Part shown: positions 6,062 through 9,389 of the stretch, in pieces | Position numbering within the stretch: the stretch's first letter is position 1 | Layout of the letters: every line of letters starts with the position of its first letter | NCBI GenBank assembly: GCA_027033555.1 | Contig: JALVLE010000276.1 | Coordinates: 1-9,389, forward strand | DNA: 9,389 nucleotides | Source: Caldifarciminota bacterium | GTDB lineage: Bacteria > Hydrothermota > Hydrothermia > UBA1063 > CAJXJZ01 | Direction of reading: 5' to 3' | Notes under the pieces: generated by a model | The model's database searches: none | The model's input: the letters and a program-made list of their open reading frames with translations, nothing else | Told to the model about the DNA's origin: nothing | Program-made: the position numbers and the translations under genes

Positions 6062-6899
6062 TGGTCTGGGATTTGTAGAGGAAAAAAGTGGCGGTTCTGA
6101 GAGAAAATTTTATAGAGTAAGAAAAGATGGGTATTTTTTTATACTTATGGAGTCCTCCTGGAAGGAGATAGAAAGATATAAGCGGTTAAATGACATACTT
6201 TTGCGTGAAGGTATTAATGTGCCACGTATTTATGAGGTAAAGGGAAATTACATTTTAATGGAGGACTTAGGAGAAAAGAGCCTTTTAAAATTGGTGAAAG
6301 AGTACGGATTTAATCCTGAACTATACAAGAGAGTTATTGACGCGCTGGTAAAGTTTCAAAATACAACCATTCCAGGTTTACCTGTCTTTGGGAGAAAAAA
6401 GCTTTATAATGAGTATGAACAATTTAAAGAATTTTACCTGTTGCCGAACAGGATAAACGTTAAAATCTGGGAAAGATACGTGGAACAAGCTGTAGAAGCT
6501 TGTCTTGGAACAGAAGATGTTACTATGCATAGAGATTTTCAGGCCACCAATATATATTTTAAAAACGGAGAAGTTTATTTTATTGATTTCCAGGACATGC
6601 ATACTGGGCCAGTCTATTTTGATCTCGCCTCACTTTTGTTTGATCCTTATGTAATGATGCAAAATAGTTATAAACAAGAGCTTTATGAATATTACGGCAG
6701 GGTCAGTGGAAGGTCGCTTAGTATGACTCAGTATCTTTCCTGCGCCATGTTAAGGGTTATGCAGGCCGTTTCGGCTTATATAAGATTAAGTGCGCAGGGA
6801 AAAGAATTTTTTAAAGGGTTTATAAAAAGGGGTAAGTGCACTTTAAGAAATATTCTAAGAGACATGGGCCTGGATATTCTGGCCGATTCTGTTGAGTAG
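6036..6899 (+). CDS. amgK: AmgK-like anomeric N-acetylmuramate/N-acetylglucosamine kinase
   Basis: This is a 287-residue member of the aminoglycoside-phosphotransferase fold. The kinase core has IVES-equivalent strands at the N-terminus, a hinge-like ILMEDLGEKSLL, the catalytic loop HRDFQATN (165-172, with base D167 and N172) and the metal-binding IDFQD (183-187, D184). The run continues with GP-x-YFDLASLLFDPYV. The DFQ-D-x-x-x-GP-x-x-x-DLASLL-x-D pattern is typical of AmgK/COG3178 rather than of drug-modifying APH enzymes. AmgK phosphorylates MurNAc (and GlcNAc) at the anomeric C1, giving the substrate of MurU. The gene overlaps murU by 26 bases and has its own strong Shine-Dalgarno. Pseudomonas has the same pair in the order amgK-murU; here it is murU-amgK with namZ in front. 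Aminoglycoside resistance is unlikely in this context. Confidence 0.85.
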   Translation: MKTEELPFDGLGFVEEKSGGSERKFYRVRKDGYFFILMESSWKEIERYKRLNDILLREGINVPRIYEVKGNYILMEDLGEKSLLKLVKEYGFNPELYKRVIDALVKFQNTTIPGLPVFGRKKLYNEYEQFKEFYLLPNRINVKIWERYVEQAVEACLGTEDVTMHRDFQATNIYFKNGEVYFIDFQDMHTGPVYFDLASLLFDPYVMMQNSYKQELYEYYGRVSGRSLSMTQYLSCAMLRVMQAVSAYIRLSAQGKEFFKGFIKRGKCTLRNILRDMGLDILADSVE

Positions 6900-6924
6900 T
6901 TTTTATATTTCGCTTGAAGAGTTT

Positions 6925-6936
6925 TAAAATTTACCC
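6925..6936 (+). promoter_or_regulatory. Predicted dnaB -10 element, apparently giving a leaderless mRNA
   Basis: TAAAAT (6925-6930) is followed by six bases (TTACCC) and then the dnaB ATG, so transcription would start at the A of the start codon. A weak TTTATA (6902-6907) lies 17 bp upstream. No Shine-Dalgarno stands at a working distance: the nearest purine run, GAAGAG (6916-6921), ends 15 bases before the ATG. The segment from TAAAAT to ATG matches the one before folK in 14 of 15 bases. dnaB may also receive read-through from amgK, since no terminator is visible in 6900-6936. Confidence 0.45.
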
Positions 6937-8316
6937 ATGCCAAAAAAGAGTACAGGGATAAAAGAAGTGGTTCCTCATTCTATAGATGCGGAGATGAGTA
7001 TCCTTGGGGCAATGTTAATGGACAGGAATGCTCTTGATAGAGGGATTGAACAACTTACCGAAGATGACTTTTATTTGCCTGCCCACAGAACTATTTACAG
7101 GGCTATTGTAGAGGCGTTTAATCAACACAGAGTTGCAGATCCTATTATAGTAAAGGATATATTGGAGAAAAAAGGGCAGCTTAAAGAGGTGGGAGGAGAA
7201 GAGTATCTTGTAAATTTAATACAGAATGTTCTATCCCTCGCGGTATTTGACAAACATGTTGAGCTTGTTCTTGAAAAATCACTCAATCGTAAGGTTATAA
7301 AGGCAGCAGAAGAAGTTATGAAAAAGGCGATTGCAGAATCTTTAAAAGGGGATGAACTTCTTGATTTTGCGGAGCAAAAAATTCTTGAAATTAGAGAAAA
7401 AGGAGTGAGAAAGGGATTTTACGGTATCTCAGAGATGGTACATGACATATATACTCATCTTGAAAAAATCAGAAAAGAAGGGAGAAATATTACTGGCATT
7501 CCAACAGGATTTCGTGATCTTGATGATGTTACAAGTGGTTTACATGAATCTGACTTTATCATCCTCGCTTCTCGTCCTTCTATGGGGAAAACAAGCCTTG
7601 CCTTAAACATTATACGAAATGTGGCTGTGGAAAAAAATATTCCAGTGGCCTTTTTTAGCATTGAGATGAGTAAAGACCAGATTGCGCTAAGGTTTATGTG
7701 TATGGAGGCAGAGGTATCTATTTCCAGGGCAAGGAGTGGTAGATTAAGTAGCAAAGACATGGAAAAGATAATGACCGCGGTGGAGAAGCTGGAGAAGGCG
7801 CCTATATACATAGATGACACGTCTGGTATCCATCTTCTGGAGCTTAAAGCGAAAGCAAGAAGAATAAAGCGTGAGCGTGGTGTTAAGTTAATAGTAATAG
7901 ACTATCTCCAGCTTATTAATGCACCGGAAAAAGAGAATAGGCAACAGCAGGTTTCACTTATTTCAAGAGAACTTAAAGGTCTCGCAAGAGAACTTAATAT
8001 TCCTGTCCTTGCGCTTGCGCAGCTTTCAAGGGCCGCAGTAAAAAGGGAGGATAAGCGACCACAACTCTCTGATCTAAGGGAGTCGGGCTCACTTGAACAG
8101 GATGCAGATCTTGTGCTTTTAATACATAGACCAAATAAAGAGAAAAAAAACAAAGAGACAGAAAGCTCCTCCGGAGAAAACGAAGTGGTAGAGCTCATTA
8201 TTGCCAAACACAGAAATGGCCCTGTTACCAGTGTTAAATTGTTGTTTGTTAAGCCGTTCACGAGGTTCAGAGACTATACAGAAGAGAAACAAGAAGAGGA
8301 TATGCCCATATTTTGA
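6937..8316 (+). CDS. dnaB: DnaB, replicative DNA helicase
   Basis: This 459-residue hexameric 5'-3' helicase unwinds DNA at the replication fork and binds primase. The N-terminal DnaB domain (about 12-115) starts with the usual VPHSIDAEMSILGAML and is followed by a linker helix region to about 180. The RecA-type motor has the entry GIPTGFRDLD, Walker A SRPSMGKT (212-219, K218/T219), the catalytic glutamate E243 in FFSIEMS, Walker B LIVIDYLQLI with D322, the LAQLSR and DLRESGSLEQDAD motifs, and the arginine-finger segment KHRNG (424-428, R426). The length is normal, the C-terminus ends in the acidic DMPIF tail common in the family, and the Walker motifs are not interrupted by an intein. An in-frame TAA at 6925 makes ATG 6937 the first possible start. 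It begins 37 bases after amgK; there is no visible functional link to the salvage genes. Confidence 0.97.
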   Translation: MPKKSTGIKEVVPHSIDAEMSILGAMLMDRNALDRGIEQLTEDDFYLPAHRTIYRAIVEAFNQHRVADPIIVKDILEKKGQLKEVGGEEYLVNLIQNVLSLAVFDKHVELVLEKSLNRKVIKAAEEVMKKAIAESLKGDELLDFAEQKILEIREKGVRKGFYGISEMVHDIYTHLEKIRKEGRNITGIPTGFRDLDDVTSGLHESDFIILASRPSMGKTSLALNIIRNVAVEKNIPVAFFSIEMSKDQIALRFMCMEAEVSISRARSGRLSSKDMEKIMTAVEKLEKAPIYIDDTSGIHLLELKAKARRIKRERGVKLIVIDYLQLINAPEKENRQQQVSLISRELKGLARELNIPVLALAQLSRAAVKREDKRPQLSDLRESGSLEQDADLVLLIHRPNKEKKNKETESSSGENEVVELIIAKHRNGPVTSVKLLFVKPFTRFRDYTEEKQEEDMPIF

Positions 8317-9389
8317 AAATTGTGAAAAGAGAACTTATTCGTTTATACATAAGGTTTATTACAGTCAGACTTATTGAATTTGCATTGCTAACCGCTGTGG
8401 GGTATATGTATTTTTACTTCCTTGCTGCTTTTTTCCACTCTTTTAGAGTGTTTGGAATCTTATTTTTTATTCCCTCTATTGTTCATCTTATTTTAACTTT
8501 AAAGTTGATTATAAACAGGAGAGATTTTGCGCTTTATATAGAAAAACATAACGATCTTGAAGAGTATTTTATTTCATATTTTGAAGTCTTTCGGGATGAT
8601 GAAGGTTTTAGAAAAGCTTTAGAAAAAAGACTTAGCGAGATTTTAAAAGCAAAAAAAATTAAAATACCTTTTTATCAACATATAATTTATGGAATTTTTA
8701 TTTCCTTTGTCCTGCTTGAAATATTGATTATAGGTTTTTCCTATTGGCAGGCTGATGCCAGAGGATGGATTTATTTTGATAGTACCAGATACGTGGCTTT
8801 TAGAGGTGAAAAATTGCATATAAAATTGAAAGGTAGCCGTTTATCTCAGGATATATACATAAAATTGAGTAAAATCGGGGGATTATCCCGACAAGCGTTT
8901 GAAAAAACTTTTAAAAAATATAAAGTTGATAGTTTTCAAGTAAAAGGTGAGGACGTTTATATAAAGGTTCCTCAACATGAAGGAATATACCTTTTGGGCT
9001 GTTCCCGCTGTATTTCTGCTCTTCTCCTGGTAAAATCTTACCCCTATATTAAAACTGAAGGGTATGTAGAAGACAGGCTTACAAACAAAAAAAGGAAACT
9101 GAATTTAAATGATTATGTGTTAAAAGGAACTTCAATAGAAATAACTTTAAAAAGCTTTCATGCGGATTCTGGTATTATTGTTATAAATGAGGTGAAAAGA
9201 AGCTTTAAGAAAACCCTCAAGGTTAATTTTACAGCGCAGAAGGATGTTAAAGTACGAGCTAAACTGTTTGCAGGCACAAGAAGCGTAGATACTGTTTTAT
9301 ATAACCTGCATGTTGTCCTTGATGCTTCTCCTGAGGTGGTTATTTTATATCCAGTAAATACTATAAATCCAGTGCTCTCTGACACGGAG
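8313..9389 (+). CDS. DUF4175-like large membrane protein (3' end outside window)
   Basis: One frame stays open from the dnaB stop to the window end (359 codons), ending exactly on a codon. The preferred start is TTG at 8313, whose TTGA overlaps the dnaB stop, with AGAGGA (8295-8300) 12 bases upstream; GTG at 8322 is the alternative. The first ATG (8406) would cut into the first membrane segment. The N-terminus is basic, with hydrophobic spans at about 20-41, 46-67 and 124-144. Between spans 2 and 3, RRDFALYIEKHNDLEEYF resembles the ALxIExxxPxLxDR region of DUF4175-type proteins. After span 3 come beta-rich domains, with SYPYIKTEGYVED (a P-x-Y strand), YVLKGTSIEITLK (the G-T/S-x-V/I element) and DASPEVVILYP, a typical DUF4175 motif. 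A CxxC (C230, C233) sits in the predicted extracytoplasmic part. Molecular function is unknown. Family call moderate, coding status strong. Confidence 0.72.
   Translation, partial: MKIVKRELIRLYIRFITVRLIEFALLTAVGYMYFYFLAAFFHSFRVFGILFFIPSIVHLILTLKLIINRRDFALYIEKHNDLEEYFISYFEVFRDDEGFRKALEKRLSEILKAKKIKIPFYQHIIYGIFISFVLLEILIIGFSYWQADARGWIYFDSTRYVAFRGEKLHIKLKGSRLSQDIYIKLSKIGGLSRQAFEKTFKKYKVDSFQVKGEDVYIKVPQHEGIYLLGCSRCISALLLVKSYPYIKTEGYVEDRLTNKKRKLNLNDYVLKGTSIEITLKSFHADSGIIVINEVKRSFKKTLKVNFTAQKDVKVRAKLFAGTRSVDTVLYNLHVVLDASPEVVILYPVNTINPVLSDTE

Noticed and set aside
6036..6899. Aminoglycoside resistance phosphotransferase
   Set aside because: The fold is shared, but the DFQD and GP...DLASLL pattern and the position next to a MurU-type gene and NamZ point to a sugar kinase of cell-wall recycling.
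7567..7900. Possible intein in dnaB, a frequent insertion site
   Set aside because: Walker A, the catalytic Glu and Walker B follow at normal spacing with no insertion.
1..9389. Mobile element, CRISPR array, tRNA or rRNA gene, or horizontally acquired defence system
   Set aside because: I found no regular repeats, terminal inverted repeats, transposase or integrase motifs, or cloverleaf-like stretches. Codon style is uniform across the genes.

Overview
The window comes from an AT-rich bacterial chromosome. It has a diderm-type envelope: a lipoprotein, and a beta-barrel protein with an OmpA-type peptidoglycan-binding domain. Arg codons are mostly AGA/AGG and ATA is common for Ile, a bias often seen in thermophiles. 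A DUF5723/PorV-like barrel and a DUF4175-like membrane protein suggest the FCB side of the tree or an uncultured candidate phylum such as WOR-3 or Hydrothermota. This placement is inference and no marker here settles it. Genes are tightly packed, with no gene-free stretch over about 100 bases. I saw no RNA genes, CRISPR arrays, insertion sequences or integrase genes.

Layout: (1) 1-520, minus strand: 5' part of folK (folate synthesis), running off the left edge. (2) 521-611: a short divergent promoter region, with a promoter for folK on one strand and one for the envelope genes on the other. (3) 612-4051, plus strand: a two-gene envelope operon with ATGA overlap, encoding a lipoprotein and a large barrel/Ig-like repeat/OmpA protein, closed by a clear intrinsic terminator at 4058-4080. 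(4) 4081-6899: three overlapping genes read as namZ (exo-N-acetylmuramidase), murU (MurNAc-1-phosphate uridylyltransferase) and amgK (anomeric MurNAc/GlcNAc kinase). (5) 6937-8316: dnaB, the replicative helicase. (6) 8313-9389: the start of a membrane protein resembling DUF4175, running off the right edge and starting at a non-ATG codon overlapping the dnaB stop.

The most interesting unit is region 4. Together the three enzymes would form a complete short route from cell-wall fragments to UDP-MurNAc. NamZ frees MurNAc, AmgK makes MurNAc-1-phosphate, and MurU makes UDP-MurNAc. This would bypass GlmU/MurA/MurB and would not need the AnmK/MupP branch known from Pseudomonas. NamZ has no visible signal peptide, so the whole route may be cytoplasmic. 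MurU carries an extra C-terminal hexapeptide-like segment not present in the short Pseudomonas enzyme.

A second noteworthy signal is regulatory. The start codons of folK and dnaB, on opposite strands and 6.4 kb apart, are both preceded by TAAAAT exactly six bases upstream, inside a 15-base match with one mismatch, and neither has a well-placed Shine-Dalgarno. This looks like promoters producing leaderless mRNAs, in a genome whose other genes use strong Shine-Dalgarno sites.
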